Shown here piece after piece: positions 8,241-16,803 of a DNA stretch of 64,000 nucleotides. A program made the translations under genes and the position numbers. A model generated the notes under the pieces. That model was not told the origin of the DNA and made no database searches. It saw only the letters and a list, made by a program, of their open reading frames with translations. Source of the stretch: Nitrospira_D sp035465795 (lineage in GTDB: Bacteria; Nitrospirota; Nitrospiria; Nitrospirales; Nitrospiraceae); NCBI RefSeq assembly GCF_049546785.1, contig NZ_JBMWAN010000003.1:186001-250000 (forward strand). The letters are read 5' to 3'. Every line of letters begins with the position of its first letter. Positions within the stretch are counted from its first letter, which is position 1.

Positions 8241-10835
8241 ATGAGCAATTCTATCATCATAAAAGGCGCGCGCGAACATAACCTCAAGAACATCGATGTC
8301 ACTATTCCACGCGACAAACTCGTCGTGATCACCGGCTTGAGCGGATCGGGGAAATCGTCGCTGGCTTTTGACACCATCTACGCCGAAGGGCAGCGGCGGT
8401 ACGTCGAATCTTTGTCGGCCTATGCCCGTCAGTTCCTGGAGCAAATGGGCAAGCCCGATGTCGATTCGATCGAAGGCTTATCGCCCGCCATTTCCATCGA
8501 ACAGAAGAGTACCAGTCATAATCCCCGCTCCACCGTCGGTACCGTTACGGAGATCTACGACTATCTGCGATTGCTGTTCGCGCGGGTCGGGCGGCCCTAT
8601 TGTTTTCAATGTGGGGAAGAAATCGCCGCCCAGACCGTTCAGCAGATGGTTGATGCGATTGCGGGACTTCCGGAAGGAAGCAAGTTTCAGATCCTGGCGC
8701 CGATCGTTCGGGGGCGCAAAGGGGAATATCGCAAAGAGCTGCTGGAGATGCGCCGGGCCGGCTACGTGCGGGCGCGGGTGAACGGCGAGATCGTCGATCT
8801 CGGCGAGGACATCGTTCTCGATAAACAAAAGAAGCATACGATTGAGATCATCGTCGATCGCCTCGTCATAAAGGCGGGGGATGCCCTGATGCGGCGCCTG
8901 GCCGATTCCGTTGAGACTTCGCTGAAGCTGACCGGGGGGCTGGTTGCGGTCCTAACCGACGATGGCAAGACCCGGCTCTACAGCGACAAGCTGGCCTGCA
9001 TCAAGTGCGGCGTCAGCTATCCGGAAGTCGAGCCTCGTATTTTCTCCTTCAACAGCCCGCACGGGGCCTGCCCGGCCTGTGACGGCATTGGCTATCAGGT
9101 CACGCCCGGCTGTCCAGAGGACGAAGATTTCACGTTGCTCGACGCATGCGAGGTCTGCCAGGGCGCCAGGCTCAAGCCGGAGAGTCTTTCGATCAAGCTC
9201 GCAGAGAAATCCATTTCCGAAGTGACGAGACTCTCGATTCGCGCTGCGGCGGAGTTTTTCGTCTCGCTCAAGTTTACGGACCGCGAGTTGGTCATCGCGC
9301 ATCGTATTCTGAAGGAGATTCGCGAGCGGCTCGGCTTTCTCGTCAACGTGGGTCTCGACTATCTCACGCTCGATCGCGCCGCAGCCACCTTGTCCGGCGG
9401 AGAGGGGCAGAGAATCAGGCTGGCGACGCAGATCGGCTCGGGCCTCGTCGGAGTCCTCTACATTCTCGACGAACCCTCCATCGGCTTGCACCAGCGGGAC
9501 AATCGCCGCCTGCTGCAGACATTGTTACGACTCCGCGATCTCGGCAACACGGTCGTGGTCGTGGAGCACGATGCCGAAACGATGATGGCCGCGGATCATC
9601 TGCTCGACATGGGACCAGGCGCCGGGACGCATGGCGGTCATGTCATCGCCCAGGGCACGCCGCAAGAGGTGATGGGGAATCCCGACTCGATTACCGGACA
9701 ATATCTGCGCGGGATTCAAACTGTCTCCTTGCCGAAGCGCGAGCGCAAGCCGAAGGGGTATCTCTCGGTCGTGGCAGCGCAGAAGCATAACCTGAAAAAT
9801 GTCACGGCCAAGATTCCGCTGGGTCTGCTCACCTGCGTGACCGGAGTGTCCGGTTCAGGTAAGAGCACGCTTGTGCTGGAAGTGCTCTTCCATTCGCTCA
9901 TGCAGACGCTGGGCAAAGAGCCGTCAGCCAATAGCGATCAGCCGTCGTCGCGTCAGACAGCACGCGGTACGCGTCATGAGGAAGGCCGCCCCGTACGAAA
10001 GCGGAAAGTGGTCAAGCTGGACGGCTGTAAGGAATTGCTCGGCGTCGAGGCGCTCGACAAGGTGATCGACATCGATCAGTCGCCGATCGGCCGGACGCCG
10101 CGCTCGAACCCGGCGACCTATACAGGTCTCTTCAGCTTCATTCGCGATCTCTATTCGAATCTGCCCGAGTCGCGTGTGCGGGGGTACAAGCCGGGACGTT
10201 ACAGCTTCAATGTGAAGGGCGGGCGATGCGAAGCCTGCCAGGGCGACGGGCTGATCAAAATCGAGATGCACTTCCTGCCCGATGTCTATGTGACCTGCGA
10301 AGTCTGCAAGGGCCAGCGGTACAACCGCGAGACGCTGGAGATTCATCACAAGGGCAAAAGCATTGCCGATGTGTTGAACATGACGGTCGACGACGCGGTG
10401 GAATTCTTCGAGCACATTCCCTTCATTAAGCGGAAGCTGGAAACCCTGCACGATGTCGGCTTGCACTATGTGAAGCTCGGCCAGTCTGCCACCACGCTCT
10501 CCGGCGGCGAGGCTCAGCGCGTCAAATTGTCGCGCGAACTATCGAAGAGGCCGACCGGGCGGACACTGTATATCCTGGACGAGCCAACGACCGGGCTCCA
10601 TTTCGCCGATGTGCAACGGCTGATCGATGTGCTGGATCGACTGGTCGAAGCCGGGAACACAGTGCTGGTCATCGAGCACAATCTCGACGTGATCAAGAAC
10701 GCCGACTGGATCATCGATCTCGGCCCAGAAGGCGGCGATCGCGGCGGCGAGATCGTGGTCGAAGGCCCACCCCGCGAAGTGGCCAAGTCCAAGCGCTCGT
10801 ACACAGGGCAGGTGTTGAGGGAAGCGGGGCTGTAA
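8241..10835 (+). CDS. uvrA: Excinuclease ABC subunit A lacking the insertion domain, 864 aa
   Basis: Damage-recognition ATPase of nucleotide excision repair. Walker A motifs are at GLSGSGKSS (about 32-40) and GVSGSGKST in the second half, with two LSGGE signatures and two DEP Walker B motifs. The first zinc site is C253, C256, C277, C280; a C-terminal zinc module (CEAC...CEVC) is also present. The UvrB-binding domain (about 115-245) is kept, but only about 22 residues lie between C280 and C303, where typical UvrA has the roughly 110-residue insertion domain. A low-complexity insert of about 28 residues follows E560. These two changes account for 864 residues instead of about 940. uvrC lies elsewhere in the window. 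Confidence 0.95.
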   Translation: MSNSIIIKGAREHNLKNIDVTIPRDKLVVITGLSGSGKSSLAFDTIYAEGQRRYVESLSAYARQFLEQMGKPDVDSIEGLSPAISIEQKSTSHNPRSTVGTVTEIYDYLRLLFARVGRPYCFQCGEEIAAQTVQQMVDAIAGLPEGSKFQILAPIVRGRKGEYRKELLEMRRAGYVRARVNGEIVDLGEDIVLDKQKKHTIEIIVDRLVIKAGDALMRRLADSVETSLKLTGGLVAVLTDDGKTRLYSDKLACIKCGVSYPEVEPRIFSFNSPHGACPACDGIGYQVTPGCPEDEDFTLLDACEVCQGARLKPESLSIKLAEKSISEVTRLSIRAAAEFFVSLKFTDRELVIAHRILKEIRERLGFLVNVGLDYLTLDRAAATLSGGEGQRIRLATQIGSGLVGVLYILDEPSIGLHQRDNRRLLQTLLRLRDLGNTVVVVEHDAETMMAADHLLDMGPGAGTHGGHVIAQGTPQEVMGNPDSITGQYLRGIQTVSLPKRERKPKGYLSVVAAQKHNLKNVTAKIPLGLLTCVTGVSGSGKSTLVLEVLFHSLMQTLGKEPSANSDQPSSRQTARGTRHEEGRPVRKRKVVKLDGCKELLGVEALDKVIDIDQSPIGRTPRSNPATYTGLFSFIRDLYSNLPESRVRGYKPGRYSFNVKGGRCEACQGDGLIKIEMHFLPDVYVTCEVCKGQRYNRETLEIHHKGKSIADVLNMTVDDAVEFFEHIPFIKRKLETLHDVGLHYVKLGQSATTLSGGEAQRVKLSRELSKRPTGRTLYILDEPTTGLHFADVQRLIDVLDRLVEAGNTVLVIEHNLDVIKNADWIIDLGPEGGDRGGEIVVEGPPREVAKSKRSYTGQVLREAGL
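9919..10006 (+). repeat. Low-complexity in-frame insert in uvrA
   Basis: The stretch contains repeated AGCCGTCAGC/ATCAGCCGTC-like units, then CACGCG/GTACGCGTC. It encodes a Ser/Gln/Arg-rich loop (about residues 560-588) between the second Walker A helix and the conserved DKVIDIDQSPIGR segment. Homologues generally have a short variable loop here, so the insert is probably tolerated repeat DNA. Confidence 0.45.
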
Positions 10836-11088
10836 GGGCGGAGCTTTCGGAGTCGCCATGATGCGATGAGCCATGACAGCAACCGAATCAGTTCTCTTGG
10901 CCGCGTGCGACTCTAAAGCGCGATAAGAATCGCATGCCGTCGCACGACGGCCCGCTTGTGGCTGCCACCCCTCTGTGGCCGCCATGGCGACCTCCGAACG
11001 CTCTGCCCGTCCACGCCTGCGGAGAAGGAAAGGGGGATAGCGGCAGATGGTGCCGATATCGTTCGTCTGCAGCTAGTTTAGCCACTCT

Positions 11089-12105
11089 ATGGAAACGCAG
11101 GACATAATCGATCGAGTCTTCAATCACGTTGAAGCGGGTGAAATTGATAACGCTGTAATTGCCTGCCTCCGTCTGGCTAGAAAAGTCGGCGATTCCTTCA
11201 ACGTGATCATGTTTCTTCGAGAGCTGTGTCCCGATAGCCACCAATTCAAAGCGTCATTCGCTCAGGAAACGCAGCATCTAAACGAAGAAGCCTGCAAACG
11301 ACTTTGGAAGGACTCTCATGATCATTGGATTGCGGAGCGCACGCTCGACGTTAGCCTTGACCCAGACGATGAAGACAGGAAAGTCCTTGTCTTTGGTGTT
11401 GGTCAACTTAAACGCCAGATTGAGCAGACAGAAAAGTCAATCGAGGACCTTCGGCTTCCCGAAAGCATGGGCGAATTTGACACAGCGGCCTTTACTGACC
11501 GCAATAGAAAACTCAGGGCAGAGATGCGCTTCAATATACAATCTTACAATATTATTCTTGAACGAGTCCGCACACGATGTCTTTATTATGCGAGCCGGAT
11601 TGAAGGTCAACTTGAAGCGGTAAATAAGGCATCGAGCTTAATTGCCTCTTTGCAAGACGATGTCCATAACTACTACGCCTCGCGAAGCGACGCAGCCTAC
11701 CAGAGCCTTTGTAAAGCTGCGACTCTTATCAGCTCGACAGATGCAGAAGACCACGCGCTACTCCTTACTTCAATCAGAAGGGCTGTAAAAGCTGCAACGG
11801 ACTTCCATTATCCTCCCGCCTCTGCCCCAGTAGTCTGTCACGATGGCCAAGTCAGAAACCTCGGGGAAGAGCAGTATCTAAATCGGCTGCAGGAGTTTTG
11901 TGCTCGGCAGTTTCATGGAAGTGCATCGAATAAGCTGCTGCAAGCTGAGTTGGACTTCTTCTCTTCATTCGTTCGCCGACTGCATGAAGTAACGTCAAAG
12001 GGTGTTCATGCAGAAGTCAGTCATATCGAGGCCCGCCAAGGACTGCTCGGCGCGTACCTATTCTTTTCAAACTTGATTGCCAAGCTTGATGAGCGTGATC
12101 AGTAG
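11089..12105 (+). CDS. Hypothetical protein of lower GC content, 338 aa
   Basis: A soluble, largely helical protein with no signal peptide or membrane segment. Residues about 95-160 look like a coiled coil with Lys/Gln/Glu heptads. The last 70 residues include the stretch T-S-K-G-V-H-A-E-V-S with E-A-R-Q-G-L-L-G-A-Y. I associate this with C-terminal helical (HEPN-like) regions of some abortive-infection or defence proteins, but only by eye. Base composition is visibly poorer in G+C than its neighbours, which suggests recent acquisition. It stands alone between uvrA and a DUF486 gene. No function can be assigned with confidence. Confidence 0.6.
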   Translation: METQDIIDRVFNHVEAGEIDNAVIACLRLARKVGDSFNVIMFLRELCPDSHQFKASFAQETQHLNEEACKRLWKDSHDHWIAERTLDVSLDPDDEDRKVLVFGVGQLKRQIEQTEKSIEDLRLPESMGEFDTAAFTDRNRKLRAEMRFNIQSYNIILERVRTRCLYYASRIEGQLEAVNKASSLIASLQDDVHNYYASRSDAAYQSLCKAATLISSTDAEDHALLLTSIRRAVKAATDFHYPPASAPVVCHDGQVRNLGEEQYLNRLQEFCARQFHGSASNKLLQAELDFFSSFVRRLHEVTSKGVHAEVSHIEARQGLLGAYLFFSNLIAKLDERDQ

Positions 12106-12227
12106 ATCAAGGGTTTTTAACTGCAAAGGGAAGTAGACAGGGGTGTATTAGTTGGAACATGGGAGTCGTGGCTGTATTGATTCAATCCATATGTTGTAAG
12201 CCATAATCTCTTTTCATAGGGGAACCC

Positions 12228-12557
12228 ATGCACACAATCTTACTGCTCACTATCTCCAACATCTTCATGACCTTCGCCTGGTATGGGCATTTGAAGTATA
12301 AGGACTCGCCTTTGTGGATCGTGATTGTGGCGAGTTGGGGCATTGCATTCTTCGAATATTGTTTCCAGGTGCCGGCGAATCGGATCGGCCACTATGAGTT
12401 CACGGCGGCGCAACTGAAAACTATTCAGGAAGTGATTACCCTCGTCGTGTTTTGTGTCTTTTCGGTGCTCTATCTGAAAGAGCCGCTGAAATGGAACTAT
12501 CTGGCCGGATTCGGGATGATGATCGGCGCGGTGTTCCTCATTTTTAAGGAGTGGTAG
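12228..12557 (+). CDS. DUF486 (DMT_6) family membrane protein, 109 aa
   Basis: Four short hydrophobic helices cover almost the whole chain. The sequence has hallmarks of the DUF486 family: N-x-F-M-T-F-A-W-Y-G-H near the start, F-E-Y-C-x-Q-V-P-A-N-R-I-G in the middle and L-K-E-P-L-K-W-N near the end. The family belongs to the drug/metabolite transporter superfamily and its substrate is not known. AGGGGAA upstream of ATG supports the start. The TAG stop at 12555-12557 is immediately followed by a family-1 repeat. Confidence 0.85.
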   Translation: MHTILLLTISNIFMTFAWYGHLKYKDSPLWIVIVASWGIAFFEYCFQVPANRIGHYEFTAAQLKTIQEVITLVVFCVFSVLYLKEPLKWNYLAGFGMMIGAVFLIFKEW

Positions 12558-12597
12558 GTCAAGGCTAGGGGGGCGGGGCTAGAGGCAAGGGGGAAGG
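12555..12597. repeat. Family-1 repeat, single G-rich arm
   Basis: Begins with the TAG stop of the DUF486 gene and continues with GGCTAGGGG and GGCTAGAGGC units, matching the arms at 7318, 14051 and 54887. No opposing arm is present. The G-rich end also supplies the ribosome binding region of the following ATPase gene. Confidence 0.6.
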
Positions 12598-12603
12598 GAA
12601 AGA

Positions 12604-15108
12604 ATGGCGAAGGCAAAGAAGGCGGCGGGAACGGATCAGCAGGCAAGCCAGGACTTTGAAGGGTTGGGTGTCTTTTATCTCGGCCGTCCGTACGATCTGG
12701 CGACCAAGCAAGCCAAGCCGGGATGGCTGCTCTACGATTCCAAAGACCTCGTGACCCACGCTGTCTGTGTCGGCATGACGGGAAGCGGCAAGACCGGCCT
12801 CTGTCTCTCGCTGCTCGAAGAGGCGGCGATCGACGGCATTCCCGCTCTCATCATCGATCCCAAGGGCGACCTGGCGAATCTGCTCCTCACCTTCCCGCAG
12901 TTGCGCGGCAAAGACTTTGCGCCCTGGGTCAACGAAGACGATGCTCGCAAGAAGGGCCTTTCAACAGCCGAGTACGCGCAGGCGCAGGCCGACTTATGGA
13001 AGAAGGGGCTGGCCGATTGGGGGCAGAGCGGCGAGCGGATTCAGAAACTGCGCGATGCCGCCGATGTGGCGGTCTATACGCCGGGGAGCAATGCGGGCAT
13101 TCCCGTGTCGATCCTCAAATCCTTCGCCGCGCCGTCGCAGGAAGTTCTTGATGATGCGGAGATGCTGCGCGAGCGCATCGGGACGACGGTCACGAGTCTG
13201 CTGGGCCTGATCGGTGTGGACGCCGACCCTATTAAGAGCCGCGAGCACATTCTCCTCTCCACCATTCTCGATCGCACCTGGAAGGCGGGGCAGGATCTGG
13301 ACTTGGCCACGCTCATCCAACAGATCCAGACGCCACCTGTGACGAAGATCGGCGTGCTGGATTTGGAGTCGTTCTATCCCTCGAAGGACCGGTTTGCGCT
13401 GGCCATGCAGTTGAACAATTTGTTGGCCGCGCCGGGGTTCAGTGCCTGGTTGGAAGGCGAGGCGCTCGACGTGGGGCAGATGCTGTACGCGCCCAGCGGC
13501 AAGCCGCGCCTGGCGATTTTCTCGATCGCGCATTTGAGCGACGCCGAGCGGATGTTCTTTGTCACGCTGTTGCTGAGCCAGACGCTGGGTTGGATGCGGG
13601 GACAGTCCGGTACGACGAGCCTGCGGGCTATTCTCTACATGGACGAAATCTTCGGCTACTTCCCGCCGGTCGCCAATCCCCCCTCCAAACAACCGCTGCT
13701 CACCTTGCTCAAGCAGGCGCGGGCATTCGGTCTGGGCGTGGTCCTCGCGACGCAGAACCCCGTCGATCTCGATTACAAGGGCCTCGCCAACACCGGGACG
13801 TGGTTTATCGGACGGTTGCAGACGGAGCGGGACAAGGCGCGGGTGCTGGAGGGGTTGGAGGGGGCTGCGGCGAGTTCGGGGAAGAAATTCGACCGGCAAC
13901 GGATGGAACAGCTCCTCGCCGGATTAGGCAATCGGGTGTTTCTCTTGAACAATGTCCACGAGGACGCCCCCGAAGTGTTTCAAACGAGGTGGACGCTCTC
14001 TTATCTCCGTGGGCCTCTGACCAGAACGCAGATCAAGACGCTCATGAGCGAGGCGAAGGGCAAGGGGCTAGAGGCCAGGGGGAGCGAAAAGGATCAGAGC
14101 CGTCAGATCGTGTCGTCTTCCCCCGTGCCCCGCGCCTCTGGCCTCTCGCCTGGCGGCGCCCGTCCCATGCTGCCCCCCGATGTGCGGCAATACTTCATTC
14201 CGTTGCGCGGCAGCCAGCCCGGCGGGAGCACGTTGGTCTATCAACCGATGGTAGTGGGCGTTGCTCAAATCCGCTTGGCTGATACGAAAGCGGCAGTCGA
14301 TGTGACGGAGGACGTGTCAGTGCTGGCACCGATCGATGACGGGGCGGTGCCGGTGGAGTGGGAGCATGCGACGACGGCGCCGATCGCCGTTGCGGATTTG
14401 GAGCAGGCTCCGGCAGAGGGGGCCCGGTTTGCGGCCTTGCCCGGCCCCGCGGCGAAGGGGAAAAGCTACGACACGTGGAGCAAGGATTTTGCGGGCTGGC
14501 TCTTTCGCACCCATAAACTGGAGCTCTTGAGGAGTCCCAGCACGAAGGAGCTTTCACGCCCTGGCGAGTCGGAGCGGGATTTCCGCGTTCGTCTTCAGCA
14601 GGCCGGCCGGGAGCTGCGGGATCAGCAATCGGATAGTCTGCGGAAGAAATACGCGCCGAAGATTGCGGCGCTGCAAGATCGTCTCCGGCGGGCGGAACAG
14701 ATGAAAGAGCGGCAGCAGGCTGAGGCTCGGTCCAGTCAGGTGCAGGCCGCGATCTCCGTCGGGGCTTCGATCCTGAGTGCGTTTCTTGGGCGCAAGACCA
14801 TCAGCGCCACGAACATCGGGCGTGCAACAACAGCGGTCAGGAGCGCGGGCCGGGTCATGAAGGAATCCCAGGACGTGGGACATGCGGAAGAGAACGTCGC
14901 CGCGTTGCAACAGCAATTGGCCGGTCTCGAAGCGCAGTTCAAGGCCGAAGCCGACGCGTTGGCTGCGGCCATTGACCCCCTCACCGAAAAGCTGGACGTC
15001 GTGTCGCTGAAGCCCACGAAGTCCAACATCGTGGTGAAGGTCGTCGCCCTCGCTTGGACGCCGCACTGGCAGGATGCCAGCGGCACGCTCTCGCCCGCCT
15101 GGCAGTGA
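12604..15108 (+). CDS. HerA-like/DUF853-type P-loop ATPase, 834 aa
   Basis: Walker A GMTGSGKT is at residues 57-64 and Walker B is I343-L-Y-M-D-E. An ATQNP sensor motif follows and then F-I-G-R-L, the order seen in HerA/VirD4-type pumping ATPases. GGGAAGGGAAAG upstream supports the start. A variable linker at about 483-517 is encoded by a family-1 repeat. The C-terminal third has a helical, charged coiled-coil region (about 660-710 and 755-790) separated by a short Ala/Gly-rich stretch. Related proteins translocate DNA or act with nucleases, but no nuclease partner is adjacent. It is convergent with the GMC oxidoreductase gene. Confidence 0.8.
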   Translation: MAKAKKAAGTDQQASQDFEGLGVFYLGRPYDLATKQAKPGWLLYDSKDLVTHAVCVGMTGSGKTGLCLSLLEEAAIDGIPALIIDPKGDLANLLLTFPQLRGKDFAPWVNEDDARKKGLSTAEYAQAQADLWKKGLADWGQSGERIQKLRDAADVAVYTPGSNAGIPVSILKSFAAPSQEVLDDAEMLRERIGTTVTSLLGLIGVDADPIKSREHILLSTILDRTWKAGQDLDLATLIQQIQTPPVTKIGVLDLESFYPSKDRFALAMQLNNLLAAPGFSAWLEGEALDVGQMLYAPSGKPRLAIFSIAHLSDAERMFFVTLLLSQTLGWMRGQSGTTSLRAILYMDEIFGYFPPVANPPSKQPLLTLLKQARAFGLGVVLATQNPVDLDYKGLANTGTWFIGRLQTERDKARVLEGLEGAAASSGKKFDRQRMEQLLAGLGNRVFLLNNVHEDAPEVFQTRWTLSYLRGPLTRTQIKTLMSEAKGKGLEARGSEKDQSRQIVSSSPVPRASGLSPGGARPMLPPDVRQYFIPLRGSQPGGSTLVYQPMVVGVAQIRLADTKAAVDVTEDVSVLAPIDDGAVPVEWEHATTAPIAVADLEQAPAEGARFAALPGPAAKGKSYDTWSKDFAGWLFRTHKLELLRSPSTKELSRPGESERDFRVRLQQAGRELRDQQSDSLRKKYAPKIAALQDRLRRAEQMKERQQAEARSSQVQAAISVGASILSAFLGRKTISATNIGRATTAVRSAGRVMKESQDVGHAEENVAALQQQLAGLEAQFKAEADALAAAIDPLTEKLDVVSLKPTKSNIVVKVVALAWTPHWQDASGTLSPAWQ
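14051..14152. repeat. Family-1 repeat inserted in frame in the HerA-like ATPase gene
   Basis: The left arm (about 14051-14083, with GGGGCTAGAGGCCAGGGGG) and right arm (about 14115-14152, with CGCCTCTGGCCTCTCGCC) are imperfect inverted copies of the elements at 7318-7392 and 54887-54950. The roughly 100 bases keep the reading frame and encode a Gly/Ser/Arg-rich linker of about 34 residues between the ATPase core and the C-terminal region. Confidence 0.7.
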
Positions 15109-15144
15109 CCCGTCTATGGTGGGATAGGCCGGTTTACATCTGAG

Positions 15145-16740
15145 TTACGACGGTTTCACTCCTTTGATGATCAGGTCTGATATCCGCTCCGCGAGCGCGG
15201 CAATCGTTCGCGACGGATTCAGCCCGACCGCCTCCGGGATAATCGCCCCATCCGCGACATACAGGTTGGGGTATCCAAAGACCTCGCCCCGGTGATCAAC
15301 CACGCCATTCTCCGGCGTCGTGCCGGTATTGCAGCCGCCGAGAGGATGCGGGGTCACCAGATTTTTGAGCACCGTCCATGACGGCGGAACCCAGGGGGTT
15401 CCGTTCGTGGCCGCCGAGAGGCGCTTGTGCATGTTCACGAGCGCGTCGATGACTGGCTCCGAACGGGCGATGTCCCAGTCCAGCTTCAGGTCTTTCTTCC
15501 AGGGGGCCCACCAGCGCCGTCCCAGGTATAGCCGTCCATCTGCTGCGTCGATGGCTTGTCCGAACCAGGGCATCACGTTGGCCAGGGCATCGCGTGATCG
15601 GACGATCTTTCCGAGCGAATCAAGCAACACCTGACCGGTGCGGTCTTTCGATCCCGACTGCAGCTTGGCTTCAAGGTAGTTGCCCAGCACGTCCGGGAAA
15701 CCGCCGTCTTCGACAAAGAATTGCTGGCGATCGACCGAGCCGTCCAAGAAGTCGATGGCGCATGTGATGGTTGGACCTTGTGTGGGAGAGATCCGCCGGT
15801 TGCTGTAGGTGGCGGGCGTCAGGAAGTCTCCGTTCGAGCTCCAATTGTGGCCCAGGAACCGGGTGATTCCCGGCAGGGTCTTGTGCTGGTCGCGGCATCG
15901 AAGCAGCAGCTCGGTTGACCCCAGTGAGCCGGCCGACAGAATGACCCGTTCCGCCGTTTCGCTGCCAGGGATGCAGCGGCCGTTTTCGATGCGATCGAAA
16001 TCCACCCGATAGCCGTTGGCCAGGGGAGTGATACAGCGAACCATATGAAGCGGGCGGACTTGCGCGCCGTGGCGTTCGGCCTGGGGGATATAGTTCAGGT
16101 CCAGCGTGTTCTTCGCTTTCACCTGACAGCCGATATCGCAGTTGCCGCAATGGACGCAGGTCCCTTGTTGCTGGCCTTGCGGATTGGTCCAGGTTTTCGA
16201 ATGGCTGTTGTTAAAGGGGTCGGACAGGTTGTAATTCCAATCCGGATTGAAGGACACGGCGAGGGGGACCGGACGGAATCGGGATCCGTACCCCAGCTTC
16301 TCGGCGGCTTCCTTCATTAGTTTGTACCGTTCGGTCAACTGATTTTCGGGGAGCGTCTGCACGTTGAGCATGCGGCCGGTTTTGTCGTAGTAGGGTTTCA
16401 ATTCGTCGTAGGTAATCTCGGCGGGCCAGCCGACGTTGAAGACCTCGCGCTTCGCTTCGATGAACACGTTTGCGTAGATCAACGAGCCGCCGCCGACCCC
16501 GGCGCATTGGGCGACCCACATGTCGTTGAACCGGCGCAGATCGAGCCAGCCGTTCTGGCGTTCTGGTTCATGCTGTTCCCAGATCCAGGCGTCGTCGGGT
16601 TTGCGCGGATAGTCCTTCGTGTCCCAGCGCCGCCCGCGTTCAAGGACCAGCACGCGGAATCCGTGTTCCGCCAGGCGGCAGGCTGTGATGGCTCCGCCGA
16701 ATCCGCTTCCGATCACGATTGCGTCGAATGCATGTGCCAT
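15145..16740 (-). CDS. GMC-family FAD oxidoreductase (cholesterol oxidase-like), 531 aa
   Basis: The FAD-binding GSGFGG is at residues 11-16, followed by E34-R-G-R at the end of the second beta strand. G-V-G-G-G-S-L-I-Y-A-N at about 81-91 and H-P-L-G-G-C near residue 476 are typical of the cholesterol oxidase/GMC branch. A cysteine group C195, C198, C201, C205 (ferredoxin-like spacing) occurs in related long-chain alcohol dehydrogenases and could hold an Fe-S cluster. There is no signal peptide. It is the last gene of a minus-strand cluster with patatin, ADC-like and hydrolase genes, which points to oxidation of a lipid or alcohol. The substrate is unknown. Confidence 0.82.
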   Translation of the reverse strand: MAHAFDAIVIGSGFGGAITACRLAEHGFRVLVLERGRRWDTKDYPRKPDDAWIWEQHEPERQNGWLDLRRFNDMWVAQCAGVGGGSLIYANVFIEAKREVFNVGWPAEITYDELKPYYDKTGRMLNVQTLPENQLTERYKLMKEAAEKLGYGSRFRPVPLAVSFNPDWNYNLSDPFNNSHSKTWTNPQGQQQGTCVHCGNCDIGCQVKAKNTLDLNYIPQAERHGAQVRPLHMVRCITPLANGYRVDFDRIENGRCIPGSETAERVILSAGSLGSTELLLRCRDQHKTLPGITRFLGHNWSSNGDFLTPATYSNRRISPTQGPTITCAIDFLDGSVDRQQFFVEDGGFPDVLGNYLEAKLQSGSKDRTGQVLLDSLGKIVRSRDALANVMPWFGQAIDAADGRLYLGRRWWAPWKKDLKLDWDIARSEPVIDALVNMHKRLSAATNGTPWVPPSWTVLKNLVTPHPLGGCNTGTTPENGVVDHRGEVFGYPNLYVADGAIIPEAVGLNPSRTIAALAERISDLIIKGVKPS

Positions 16741-16803
16741 GGTGTCTTCTCCCGCTACAGGCTGCTCAGGCTCATTGCGATGTGGTCAGTGCATGGGTGT
16801 TCG

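Noticed and set aside
10937..10950. Short perfect hairpin (CCGTCG-CA-CGACGG) after uvrA
   Set aside because: A loop of two bases and no following T-run make a terminator or regulatory role doubtful; it may be chance in GC-rich DNA.
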